Below are positions 6,983-14,193 of a DNA stretch of 16,005 nucleotides, piece by piece. The notes beneath the pieces were generated by a model. It was not told where the DNA came from. It was given only the letters and a program-made list of their open reading frames with translations, and searched no databases. How positions within the stretch are numbered: the first letter of the stretch is position 1; each line of letters starts with the position of its first letter. A program made the position numbers and the translations under genes. Location: NCBI GenBank assembly GCA_023387775.1, contig JAEWHN010000253.1, positions 1 through 16,005 on the forward strand, given 5' to 3'. This stretch comes from Pseudomonadota bacterium. Its GTDB lineage: Bacteria > Pseudomonadota > Alphaproteobacteria > Rhizobiales > Rhizobiaceae.

Positions 6983-7723
6983 TCAGAGGCGCGACGCCCA
7001 TGCCCTTCTTACGACGGTGGCCAAGGCGGCGACAAGCGCAAGGGCGATGAAGGCAATGGTTATCTGCGGGGTGACCAGATCGCCCAGCGTCACCTGCTGG
7101 CCGGCGCTCTCCGCGGCCATCAGCACGCTGTCGCAGCCCTGGCCAAGCCAGGCATAGGCAAAGGCCGCCGGCATGATGCCGATGAAGGTGGCGGCGACAT
7201 AGGTGCCCAGCCTGACATTGAACAGGGCAGGGGCGATATTGACCATGAAGAAGGGAATGAATGGCGCAATCCGCAGCACCAGAAGATAGCCGAAGGCATT
7301 TCGTTCGAACCCGGCGGAGAGCTTTTCGCCCAGCCCGCCCAGGCGCCGCCTGACGGAGGCGGTGCAGGCCGAGCGTGCCGCCAGGAAGATCGCCGTCGCG
7401 CCCACCGTGGCGCCGACGATGGCGAGCGCGCCGCCGAACAGCCAGCCGAACAGGAAGCCGCCGAAAATGGTCAGGATCGATGCAGCCGGAAACGAGAAGG
7501 CGACCGCGCCGATGTAGATCGCCAGGAAGCCCAGCGGCGCCAGAACCGGGTTGTCGGCGGCAAAATCCTTCAGCACCTGTCGGCTTTCGGCCAGGTAGTC
7601 GAGCGAGAGATAGTGCTGCCAGCCCAGGGCGTAGCCGACGACCAGGCCGGCCGCGACGATTGCGAGCGGCGCAAATCGCCAGCGTCCCGGCGCGCCTTTG
7701 CCCGTGTCGCAATCTTCGATCAT
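6983..7723 (-). CDS. TVP38/TMEM64 family (VTT-domain) membrane protein
   Basis: A protein of 246 residues in the inner membrane, of the SNARE-associated/VTT (DedA-related) superfamily, whose members are linked to lipid scrambling or transport; this subgroup has no settled substrate. There is one N-terminal helix, then the core with re-entrant-type segments: F-S-F-P-A-A-S followed by a glycine-rich F-G-G-F-L-F-G-W-L-F-G-G, the signature R-I-A-P-F-I-P-F-F-x-V-N, and two more helices, ending in a short basic tail. I choose ATG 7723 because AGGA lies five bases before it; the frame is open 23 codons further up but without such a site. It is the first gene of the - strand set, 55 bases before the flavoprotein gene. 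VTT proteins and two-cysteine flavoproteins of this kind are often neighbours or fused, which supports a joint role. Confidence 0.88.
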   Translation of the reverse strand: MIEDCDTGKGAPGRWRFAPLAIVAAGLVVGYALGWQHYLSLDYLAESRQVLKDFAADNPVLAPLGFLAIYIGAVAFSFPAASILTIFGGFLFGWLFGGALAIVGATVGATAIFLAARSACTASVRRRLGGLGEKLSAGFERNAFGYLLVLRIAPFIPFFMVNIAPALFNVRLGTYVAATFIGIMPAAFAYAWLGQGCDSVLMAAESAGQQVTLGDLVTPQITIAFIALALVAALATVVRRAWASRL

Positions 7724-8094
7724 GTCTATCCTGGTCGCCTCTTTGCTAGAAGCCCGGCTGCCATCATGGTTCCGCACAGCGTGCCGCGGCAAGAGGCCAA
7801 TTCGTTGTGTTTCTCAGTTGGGCAGCTTTGTGGACGGGTGCAACTTGCTACCCGTCATATCACCCTGTGTTGAACATCTTGGCGACGCTGGTCACCCCTT
7901 TGTGACTATGTTGCCAATGTTGACGGCACAAAAGCCGCCAATTGACTCACGGGGGGCATCTTTACTATAAGCCCGCTCACGCATGGGCCATCAAGTCCGG
8001 CGCGGTTTCGATTGCGTCCAAGACGAGGCTCGGCATAGCTCCTGTTACCGTGTGACAGAATTAAGAAGGGCCGCACACCGCGGTATTAAAATAA
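7724..8094. other. Divergent intergenic region upstream of rpmH
   Basis: These 371 bases separate the - strand VTT operon from the + strand rpmH operon and should hold promoters for both. The rpmH promoter is described separately. I could not pick a convincing - strand promoter for the VTT gene. A small inverted repeat, GTCAC near 7891 with GTGAC near 7901, may be an operator but is too short to be sure of. The open frame over 7698-7970 shows no recognisable protein and I do not call it. Confidence 0.5.
7942..7971 (+). promoter_or_regulatory. Likely promoter of rpmH-rnpA-yidC
   Basis: TTGACT (7942-7947) and TATAAG (7966-7971) are 18 bases apart, a good housekeeping sigma-70 match and the best in the gap. 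Transcription would start near 7978, giving a leader of about 117 bases before rpmH. Confidence 0.65.
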
Positions 8095-8229
8095 ATGAAG
8101 CGTACCTATCAGCCATCCAAACTCGTCCGCAAGCGCCGCCACGGCTTCCGTGCGCGCATGGCCACCACCGGTGGTCGTGCCGTCATCGCCGCTCGCCGTA
8201 ACCGCGGCCGCAAGCGGCTCTCCGCCTAA
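8095..8229 (+). CDS. rpmH: Ribosomal protein L34
   Basis: A protein of 44 residues that is the complete bacterial L34 of the large ribosomal subunit. It opens M-K-R-T-Y-Q-P-S-K and continues with the basic R-K-R-R-H-G-F-R-A-R-M run and the closing R-R-x-R-G-R-K-R-L-S-A, as in the family throughout. It is the first gene of the operon with rnpA and yidC, the classic arrangement. The start codon has no Shine-Dalgarno sequence at the normal distance: the bases just before it are an A/T run (8084-8094). The nearest purine-rich site, AGAAGGG (8064-8070), is 24 bases away. A small stem CCGC/GCGG (8071-8083) between the two could bring it closer. Confidence 0.98.
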   Translation: MKRTYQPSKLVRKRRHGFRARMATTGGRAVIAARRNRGRKRLSA

Positions 8230-8244
8230 GCGAGAGACGAGACA

Positions 8245-8598
8245 TTGCCGGATGCCGGCAAGACAGAATTTCCGTCTCCGCTGCGGCTTCGCAAGCGAGC
8301 AGAGTTTTTGGCCGTCCGGCGTGGCGAAAAGCGACGCGGGCGGCTTTTCCTCTTGGAAGTTCTGGACCGCGGCAACAATGATGCGCCGCGCGTCGGGTTC
8401 ACAGTGACCAAGAAAGTTGGCAATGCGGTTGTCCGCAACCGCATTCGCCGCCGCCTCAAGGAGGCGGTTCGCGTCCATGCCGCAGGTGACATGCTGCCCG
8501 GCAAGGACTATGTGATCGTGGGGCGGGAAGACGTTCTGACAGCCCCCTTCGAGCAGCTTGCTGCCGAAATCTCCCGAAGAATTCGCGGAACGCGTTAA
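8245..8598 (+). CDS. rnpA: Ribonuclease P protein component
   Basis: A protein of 117 residues, the small basic protein that binds RNase P RNA and helps it cut the 5' leader from pre-tRNAs in the cytoplasm. The family signature K-V-G-N-A-V-V-R-N-R-I-R-R-R-L-K-E-A is intact, preceded by R-L-R-K-R-A-E-F, the usual N-terminal RNA-binding start, and P-R-V-G-F-T-V. The start is TTG at 8245: no in-frame ATG or GTG exists between the rpmH stop, 15 bases upstream and in the same frame, and the conserved R-L-R-K-R. The ribosome binding site is weak. The low-efficiency start fits the small amount of this protein needed compared with L34. It is followed nine bases later by yidC. No yidD gene lies between them. 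Confidence 0.95.
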   Translation: MPDAGKTEFPSPLRLRKRAEFLAVRRGEKRRGRLFLLEVLDRGNNDAPRVGFTVTKKVGNAVVRNRIRRRLKEAVRVHAAGDMLPGKDYVIVGREDVLTAPFEQLAAEISRRIRGTR

Positions 8599-8607
8599 GG
8601 GTTTTCG

Positions 8608-10413
8608 ATGGAAAACAACCGGAATTTCTTAATCACGATCGCGCTTTCCGTGCTGATCCTGACGCTGTGGCAGGTGTTCTACATGAACCCCCGCGTCGAG
8701 AAGGAGCGCGAAGGGGCCCGCATCGAGGCCCAGCACGTCCAGTCCCAGAAGTCGACGCAACCCGGCGCGTCGGGTGAAATTCCGGCCTCGCCGCAGGGCG
8801 GCGTACCCGGTGTGCCCGGCGCGGAAGGCACTACGCCGCAAAGCCGCGAGCACGCCGTGGCTTCCGCCCAGCGCGTCAAGATCGACACGCCGAGCATTTC
8901 CGGCTCCATCAACCTCGCCGGCGCGCGCATCGACGATGTGCTGCTGAAGGACTACCACGTCACGGTCGAAAAGAATTCGCCCAATATCGACCTCTTGAAC
9001 CCGTCCACGCTGCCGAACGGCTACTACGCCGAGATCGGCTTCGTCGGAAACGCCGAGACCGGCAGCGTTCCGGGGCCGGACACGGTCTGGACCGCGGAGC
9101 CCAACGCGGTGCTGACGCCCGCCACTCCGGTGACGCTGACCTACACCAACGACAAGGGCCTGACCTTCAAGCGCACCATCAGCGTCGACAACGACTACAT
9201 GTTCACCGTCTCCGACACGGTGGACAATGGTGGTTCGGCGCCGGTTTCGCTTTCGAACTATGGCCGCGTCATCCGCTTCGACAAGCCGCTTGTGGCCAGC
9301 ACCTATGTGCTGTTCGAGGGCCTCATCGGCGTGACCGGCGACGAAGGCCTGCACGAGATCAAATACTCGTCGATCGAGAAGGACAAGCAGGTCGTTCCGG
9401 GCAAGTCGAACGACGGCTGGCTCGGCATCACCGACAAATACTGGGCGGTGGCCATGGTACCGTCGTCCAAGCAGCCCTTCCAGCCGCGCTTCAGCTATTT
9501 CGACGATGGCCGCCCGCGCTACCAGTCGGACTTCCTGGGCGACGCGGTGACCGTAGAGCCCGGCCAGTCGAGCACCGTCGAGACGCTGGTTTTTGCCGGC
9601 GCCAAGGAAGTGGCCAAGATCAATGCCTATGAAAAGGACCGCAACATCCGCCAGTTCGACCTGCTGATCGACTGGGGCTGGTTCTATTTCATCACCAAGC
9701 CGATGTTCTGGCTCATCGACAATCTCTACAAGATGCTCGGCAATTTCGGCCTGGCCATCCTCGCCACCACCGTTCTGGTGAAGGCCGTGTTCTTCCCGCT
9801 CGCCAACAAGTCCTATGCTTCGATGGCGAACATGAAGAAGGTGCAGCCGAAGATGATGGAAATCCGCGAGAAATACGCGGACGACAAGATGAAGCAGCAG
9901 CAGGCGATGATGGAGCTCTACAAGACGGAGAAGATCAATCCGCTTGCAGGCTGCTGGCCGGTGCTGGTGCAAATCCCGGTGTTCTTCGCGCTCTACAAGG
10001 TGCTCTACATCACTATCGAGATGCGCCATGCGCCGTTCTTCGGCTGGATCCACGACCTGGCCGCGCCGGATCCGACGTCGCTGTTCAACCTATTCGGTCT
10101 TCTGCCCTATGCCGTGCCCGACTTCCTGCACATCGGTGTCTGGCCGCTGATCATGGGCGTCACCATGTTCCTGCAGATGCGCATGAACCCGACGCCGCCG
10201 GACCCGACGCAGGCGATGATCTTCACCTGGATGCCGATCATCTTCACCTTCATGCTGGCGTCGTTCCCGGCGGGCCTCGTCATCTACTGGGCCTGGAACA
10301 ACACGCTGTCGATCATCCAGCAGGGCGTGATCATGAAGCGCCAGGGCGCCAAGATCGAGCTGTGGGACAACCTTGCGGGGATGTTCAAGAAGAAACCAAA
10401 GCCCGCCGAATAG
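8608..10413 (+). CDS. yidC: Membrane protein insertase YidC
   Basis: A protein of 601 residues that inserts and folds inner-membrane proteins, alone or with the Sec translocon. The N-terminal helix (about 6-26) anchors it. A proline/glycine/serine-rich linker follows, and then the periplasmic beta-sandwich domain to about residue 340. The conserved C-terminal insertase core comes last, with five membrane segments: W-F-Y-F-I-T-K-P, the helix holding T-T-V-L-V-K-A-V-F-F-P, the cytoplasmic coiled hairpin with K-K-V-Q-P-K-M, the N-P-L-A-G-C-W-P-V-L-V-Q-I-P segment, and later helices ending in a basic tail. Lys392 occupies the site of the catalytic groove arginine of E. coli YidC (Arg366), as usual in alphaproteobacteria. 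The start ATG follows AAGGG. It is the last gene before a clear terminator. Confidence 0.98.
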   Translation: MENNRNFLITIALSVLILTLWQVFYMNPRVEKEREGARIEAQHVQSQKSTQPGASGEIPASPQGGVPGVPGAEGTTPQSREHAVASAQRVKIDTPSISGSINLAGARIDDVLLKDYHVTVEKNSPNIDLLNPSTLPNGYYAEIGFVGNAETGSVPGPDTVWTAEPNAVLTPATPVTLTYTNDKGLTFKRTISVDNDYMFTVSDTVDNGGSAPVSLSNYGRVIRFDKPLVASTYVLFEGLIGVTGDEGLHEIKYSSIEKDKQVVPGKSNDGWLGITDKYWAVAMVPSSKQPFQPRFSYFDDGRPRYQSDFLGDAVTVEPGQSSTVETLVFAGAKEVAKINAYEKDRNIRQFDLLIDWGWFYFITKPMFWLIDNLYKMLGNFGLAILATTVLVKAVFFPLANKSYASMANMKKVQPKMMEIREKYADDKMKQQQAMMELYKTEKINPLAGCWPVLVQIPVFFALYKVLYITIEMRHAPFFGWIHDLAAPDPTSLFNLFGLLPYAVPDFLHIGVWPLIMGVTMFLQMRMNPTPPDPTQAMIFTWMPIIFTFMLASFPAGLVIYWAWNNTLSIIQQGVIMKRQGAKIELWDNLAGMFKKKPKPAE

Positions 10414-10432
10414 CGGGCGCCCCGACCTCTCG

Positions 10433-10460
10433 AAAGCCCCGGCATCGTCCGGGGCTTTTT
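10433..10460 (+). terminator. Intrinsic terminator of the rpmH-rnpA-yidC operon
   Basis: AAAGCCCCGG (10433-10442) pairs with CCGGGGCTTT (10449-10458) around CATCGT, and the stem runs into TTTTT at 10456-10460. It starts 20 bases after the yidC stop and is the clearest terminator in the window. It separates the next two genes from this operon. Confidence 0.92.
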
Positions 10461-10627
10461 CGTTGCCGGCTATGGACGTGGGCGGAGGCGGCCGATAAAC
10501 AGGGCCTCTGGCAGGAGTGGTTTCGATGATCAGCTAGGCAGGATCCGTTTCGTCGGGTGTCGGCACACCAGAGCGGATCGCATTCGTTTTCATCCCTTTG
10601 CGAAGCTTTTCACGACGGAACCTGCCC

Positions 10628-11266
10628 ATGCATGGCCCCAATCCCGACATCAGGCATCCCATGCCCCTTCATCCCCGCGTCGGTTTCCTGAAATCACTGG
10701 TCGACGCCGAGAATATCGAGATCGGCGACTTCACCTATTACGACGACCCGGCCGGGCCGGAGCACTTCGTCGAGAGATGCGTGCTCTACCATTATCCGTT
10801 CATCGGGGACCGGCTGGTGATAGGCCGCTTCTGCGCCATCGCCGAGGGCGCGAAATTCGTCATGAACGGCGCCAACCATGCCATGTCGGGCTTTTCGACC
10901 TATCCGTTCAACATCTTCGGCAATGGCTGGGAAGAGGGCTTCGACCCGGCCACCTGGTCGCAGGAACTGCGCGGCGACACGGTGATCGGCAACGATGTGT
11001 GGATCGGCATGGAAGCACTGGTCATGCCAGGTGTCACAATCGGCCACGGCGCGATCGTGGCGGCGCGGGCGGTGGTCAGCGGCGACGTGCCGCCCTATGC
11101 AATCGTCGCCGGCAACCCGGCCAAGGTGGTGAAGACCCGGTTCGATCCCGACACTGTGGAGCGCCTGCTGGCGGTGGCATGGTGGGACTGGCCGGTTGAC
11201 AAGGTGACCCGCAACCTTGATGCCATACGCGGCGCCGACATATCCCGGCTGGAGCAAGCAGCGTGA
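10628..11266 (+). CDS. Hexapeptide-repeat acetyltransferase, Vat/CatB-like
   Basis: A protein of 212 residues with a left-handed beta-helix fold, of the xenobiotic acetyltransferase branch (CatB/Vat) that moves acetyl from acetyl-CoA to a hydroxyl group. Visible signs are hexapeptide rungs (I-G-R-F-C-A-I-A, V-I-G-N-D-V-W-I-G, V-T-I-G-H-G-A-I-V-A-A-R-A-V-V), the catalytic loop with His84 in G-A-N-H-A-M, the insert with P-F-N-I-F-G, and the G-N-P-A-K-V-V-K-x-R-F closing motif typical of the family. The substrate could be an antibiotic or a metabolite; sequence alone does not decide. ATG 10628 has GGA at fair distance; a TTG at 10598 is the only earlier option. Its stop overlaps the engB start by four bases, so the two are translationally coupled. 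Confidence 0.88.
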   Translation: MHGPNPDIRHPMPLHPRVGFLKSLVDAENIEIGDFTYYDDPAGPEHFVERCVLYHYPFIGDRLVIGRFCAIAEGAKFVMNGANHAMSGFSTYPFNIFGNGWEEGFDPATWSQELRGDTVIGNDVWIGMEALVMPGVTIGHGAIVAARAVVSGDVPPYAIVAGNPAKVVKTRFDPDTVERLLAVAWWDWPVDKVTRNLDAIRGADISRLEQAA

Positions 11267-11934
11267 CCGAACAGACAGAATCCAGAACCCTGCCGCCGGT
11301 GGCGAGCAGCCTCTTCAACGCACCGTGGGTCTTCATCCGCGGCGTGCCGTCGATGAAGTTCCTGCCGCCTGAAGGCCCGCCGGAGATCGCATTCGCCGGC
11401 CGCTCCAATGTCGGCAAGTCGTCGCTGATCAACGGGCTGGTGGGGCAGAAGGGGCTGGCGCGCACCTCCAACACGCCGGGCCGCACGCAGGAACTGAACT
11501 ATTTCGTGCCCGACGGATTCTCCGGAACGGACGGCGACCTGCCGCCGATGGCGCTGGTCGACATGCCGGGCTACGGCTATGCCAAGGCGCCCAAGGACCA
11601 GGTGGATGCCTGGACGAAGCTGGTCTTCGACTATCTGCGCGGCCGCGTGACGCTGAAGCGCGTCTATGTGCTGATCGACTCGCGCCACGGCATCAAGAAG
11701 AACGACGAGGAGGTCTTGTCCCTGCTCGACAAGGCCGCCGTTTCCTACCAGATCGTTCTGACCAAGACCGACAAGATCAAGGCCGCGGGCGTGCCGCGTC
11801 TGATCGCCGAGACGCAGGAAAAGATTCGCAAGCGCCCGGCAGCCTTCCCGGCCATCATCGCCACCTCATCGGAGAAGGGCGACGGCATGGAGGAACTGCG
11901 CGAGGCGATCGCGCTGGCCGTGCGCGGCGGTTGA
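11263..11934 (+). CDS. engB: Ribosome biogenesis GTPase EngB (YihA/YsxC)
   Basis: A protein of 223 residues and a cytoplasmic GTPase needed for late assembly of the large ribosomal subunit. The motifs are complete: G1 loop G-R-S-N-V-G-K-S (46-53), G2 threonine region S-N-T-P-G-R-T (69-75), G3 D-M-P-G-Y-G (100-105), G4 T-K-T-D (167-170) and G5 S-S-E near residue 205. The length is normal. The start is GTG at 11263, sharing four bases (GTGA) with the acetyltransferase stop, with GGAG upstream at 11250-11253. In rhizobia this gene usually follows yidC and precedes argB. Here an acetyltransferase is placed before it, and an amidase, a sigma/anti-sigma pair and msrB lie after it. Confidence 0.96.
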   Translation: MTEQTESRTLPPVASSLFNAPWVFIRGVPSMKFLPPEGPPEIAFAGRSNVGKSSLINGLVGQKGLARTSNTPGRTQELNYFVPDGFSGTDGDLPPMALVDMPGYGYAKAPKDQVDAWTKLVFDYLRGRVTLKRVYVLIDSRHGIKKNDEEVLSLLDKAAVSYQIVLTKTDKIKAAGVPRLIAETQEKIRKRPAAFPAIIATSSEKGDGMEELREAIALAVRGG

Positions 11935-11984
11935 GGCCGCGCGCACCTGTTCCCGGTTGTGTCGGCCGCCACGCAAGCGCGGCC
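11935..11984. terminator. Inverted repeat between convergent engB and amidase genes
   Basis: GGCCGCGC (11935-11942) and GCGCGGCC (11977-11984) could form an 8-bp stem, with a long 34-base loop, in the 64-base gap where the two genes face each other. No T-run follows on either side, so this is a weak candidate for a two-way terminator. Confidence 0.3.
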
Positions 11985-11998
11985 GAACTGCCATCGCG

Positions 11999-13534
11999 TC
12001 AAAGCGCTTCGGCGTGATTGTGACTCGCTCCGGCCCGCGGCGCGGGTCGCAGCAGCGGCGCGCGCCGGTCGAGCCAGCCCGAAAGCCGCTCCATCTGCGC
12101 TGCCAGTGACAACAGCGTCTCCTCGTCGCCGGGCCTTCCCGCCGCCTGTACGCCCAGCGGCAGCCCTTCGGCAGTGACATGCACCGGCAGGGCGATCGAA
12201 GGCTGGCCGGAAACGTTCTGGATCGCCGGCCAGTGGGTGAACCATAGGCTGTTGTCCAGAAGCTGGCCGAGCAGCGGCTTCAGCCGAAGCAGGCGCGTCA
12301 GCCGCAGCTTGTCGAGCATGTCCTCCAGAAACGCGTCCATGCCCTTCGGGTCCATCGCCCCGCATTTCAGCGGCGGCTGCGAAATCAGCGGCATCAGCAC
12401 CGCGTCGTACTGGGCGGTTTCCGCAAACAGCTGCCGCGAGGCCGCCTGCAGGCGCTCGAGCCCGGCATAGATCTCGCCGGCTGACAGAAGCTCGCCATAG
12501 CGGGCCAGCACGCGCGTGGCGCGCTCGACCTCGCCGGAAACCGGCCGCCCGGTGCGCTGGGCTGCGCCCCGCAAGGTGCCGGCTACCGCGGACGCGACGG
12601 TTCTGGCGAAATCGGCGATGAAGTCGCGGCCGATGAAGGGCAGGTCGATCTCTTCGACCGAATGGCCGCCTTCGCGCGCGAGCGCAACCGCAGTGTCCAG
12701 CGCCGCCAGCGTTTCGTGCGAGATTTCGAGGCCGAGCGGCGACTGCCGGTAGACGGCGAGCCTCAGCCGGCCGGGGTCCCGCGCGGCAGCGGCCGCGAAA
12801 GAGCCGCGCGGCGGGCGCGCCGCGTAGGGCGCCAGCCCGTCGGGGCCATGGGTCAGGTCGAGCAGCAGCGCGCTGTCGCGCACCGAGCGCGTCACCGCGT
12901 GGTCCACCACGAAGCCGTACCAGGCCTCTGAGGCCAGCGGCGTCAACGGAATGCGCCCGCGCGAGGTCTTCAGCCCCACCAGCCCGTTGCAGGCCGCCGG
13001 CACGCGGATGGAGCCGCCGCCATCGGAGGCATGCGCCACCGGCACCACGCCGGCGGCCACAAGTGCCGCGGCCCCTCCCGACGAGCCGCCGGTGATGTGA
13101 TCGGTATCCCACGGATTGCGGGTCACGCCGAAGGCGGCCGATTCCGTCACCAGCCGCAGCCCGAGTTCGGGCGAGGTGCTGGTGACGATGGGTATCAGCC
13201 CGGCGGCCAGCAGGCGCTGGGTGAGCACGGAATCGTAGTCCGGTACGAAGGGCGGCATCCTGCTGCCGGAATGGTTTGGCACGCCCTTCATGGCGATGCC
13301 CAGGTCCTTCAGCGCGGTCGGCACGCCGGCCAGTGGCAGCGAGCGGTCGAGGTTCCTGGCACGGCTGCGGGCGGCTTCGTAGAGCTTTTCGGCGGTGGCG
13401 TTGATTTGCGGTTGCGTACGCTCCGCCCGTGCGATTGCGATGTCGACCAGTTCGGCCGGGGAAATCTCCCCTTTCCTGACCAGCCCGGCCAGCGCCGTGG
13501 CGTCGTTCTCCCACAGAACCGATTCCAGCGACAT
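11999..13534 (-). CDS. Amidase signature family enzyme
   Basis: A protein of 511 residues and a cytoplasmic hydrolase of the amidase signature family, which cleaves carboxamide bonds with a Ser-cisSer-Lys triad. All three residues are present: Lys76 in T-A-L-K-D, Ser151 in the glycine/serine loop G-G-S-S-G-G, and Ser175 in D-G-G-G-S-I-R, followed by P-A-A-C-N-G-L-V-G-L-K. The length is usual. ATG 13534 is preceded by a strong GGGAGG site; the frame is open 30 codons further up but without support. The family is broad (aliphatic, aryl and fatty amides, 6-aminohexanoate oligomers) and the substrate cannot be fixed here. It is not GatA: there are no GatB/GatC genes nearby. It is divergent from the sigma factor gene, with 119 bases between the starts. 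Confidence 0.92.
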   Translation of the reverse strand: MSLESVLWENDATALAGLVRKGEISPAELVDIAIARAERTQPQINATAEKLYEAARSRARNLDRSLPLAGVPTALKDLGIAMKGVPNHSGSRMPPFVPDYDSVLTQRLLAAGLIPIVTSTSPELGLRLVTESAAFGVTRNPWDTDHITGGSSGGAAALVAAGVVPVAHASDGGGSIRVPAACNGLVGLKTSRGRIPLTPLASEAWYGFVVDHAVTRSVRDSALLLDLTHGPDGLAPYAARPPRGSFAAAAARDPGRLRLAVYRQSPLGLEISHETLAALDTAVALAREGGHSVEEIDLPFIGRDFIADFARTVASAVAGTLRGAAQRTGRPVSGEVERATRVLARYGELLSAGEIYAGLERLQAASRQLFAETAQYDAVLMPLISQPPLKCGAMDPKGMDAFLEDMLDKLRLTRLLRLKPLLGQLLDNSLWFTHWPAIQNVSGQPSIALPVHVTAEGLPLGVQAAGRPGDEETLLSLAAQMERLSGWLDRRAPLLRPAPRAGASHNHAEAL

Positions 13535-13653
13535 GCCACCCCTCCCAAGACATTGCCGATGGCAAAACCCTAGCGGGCATGCGCCGCCTTCGCAATCGCG
13601 CCCGGTTGGCCGCTGCCGTTGCAAATCAGGCGTGAAGCCCTAGTTAGGCGGCG

Positions 13654-14193
13654 ATGGCCCAGCAAGACATCGCAACGCTTATCGTCCGCATTGCCATGCG
13701 TGACCGGGAGGCGTTCGACCTGTTGTACCAGCAGACCAGCGCGCGGCTTTTCGGCGTTTGCCTGCACATGCTCAACGACCCGGCCGAAGCCGAGCAGACC
13801 TTGCAGGAAGTCTTCTGCCGCATATGGGAGGAGGCCGGGCGCTTCGCCGTCTCGGATCTCAGCCCGATGGCTTGGCTGGTGGGGATTGCCCGCAACCATG
13901 CCATCGACCGCCTACGGAGCAAGGGGCGGCCACCAGGCGATGCCGCAGTTGCTGACGCTTCCGTCGCCTCCGCCCAGGACGCGGTGGAAATGCTGGAAGC
14001 CGGTGCCGCCTCCGCGCGCATCCGCCGCTGCCTGGAAAAGCTGGACGCGGAGCGCGCAACGGCGCTTCGAGAAGCCTATCTTGGCGGCGACAGCTATGCC
14101 GAACTGGCGGCGCGGCACGGCGTTCCGCCCGGCACCATGCGCACCTGGCTGCGCCACAGCGTTCTGAGGCTGAAGGAATGTCTCGACCGATGA
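13654..14193 (+). CDS. ECF sigma factor, SigK-like
   Basis: A protein of 179 residues and an extracytoplasmic-function sigma-70 factor with only regions 2 and 4. Region 2 (about 10-90) shows L-Y-Q-Q-T and the helix D-P-A-E-A-E-Q-T-L-Q-E-V-F, then W-L-V-G-I-A-R-N-x-A-I-D-R-L-R, the -10 recognition part. Region 4 (about 120-176) shows E-A-Y-L-G-G-D-S-Y-A-E-L-A and the helix-turn-helix P-P-G-T-M-R-T-W-L-R-H for the -35 element. The partner gene behind it is an RskA-like anti-sigma factor, so this belongs to the SigK-type group. ATG 13654 has only a weak binding site. Such factors usually activate their own operon, but I could not find a clear ECF promoter in the 119-base upstream gap. Confidence 0.93.
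   Translation: MAQQDIATLIVRIAMRDREAFDLLYQQTSARLFGVCLHMLNDPAEAEQTLQEVFCRIWEEAGRFAVSDLSPMAWLVGIARNHAIDRLRSKGRPPGDAAVADASVASAQDAVEMLEAGAASARIRRCLEKLDAERATALREAYLGGDSYAELAARHGVPPGTMRTWLRHSVLRLKECLDR

Noticed and set aside
5692..7050. Long + strand open frame of 452 codons
   Set aside because: Antisense to the flavoprotein gene, which has intact FAD and CxxxxC motifs; low-complexity composition and no domain.
7724..8094. Replication origin next to rpmH
   Set aside because: rpmH neighbours the origin in some bacteria, but I see no cluster of DnaA boxes (only a partial TGTGGAC near 7830) and no dnaA or gyrB gene here.
8629..10053. Long - strand open frame of 474 codons
   Set aside because: Antisense to yidC; composition is H/V/R/L-rich and shows no domain.
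11999..13534. GatA subunit of the Asp/Glu-tRNA amidotransferase
   Set aside because: No gatB or gatC beside it, and the sequence outside the triad looks like a general amidase.
11745..13595. 616-codon - strand frame overlapping the amidase in another frame
   Set aside because: The amidase triad and signature lie in the other frame; this one is arginine/alanine-rich noise and runs into engB antisense.
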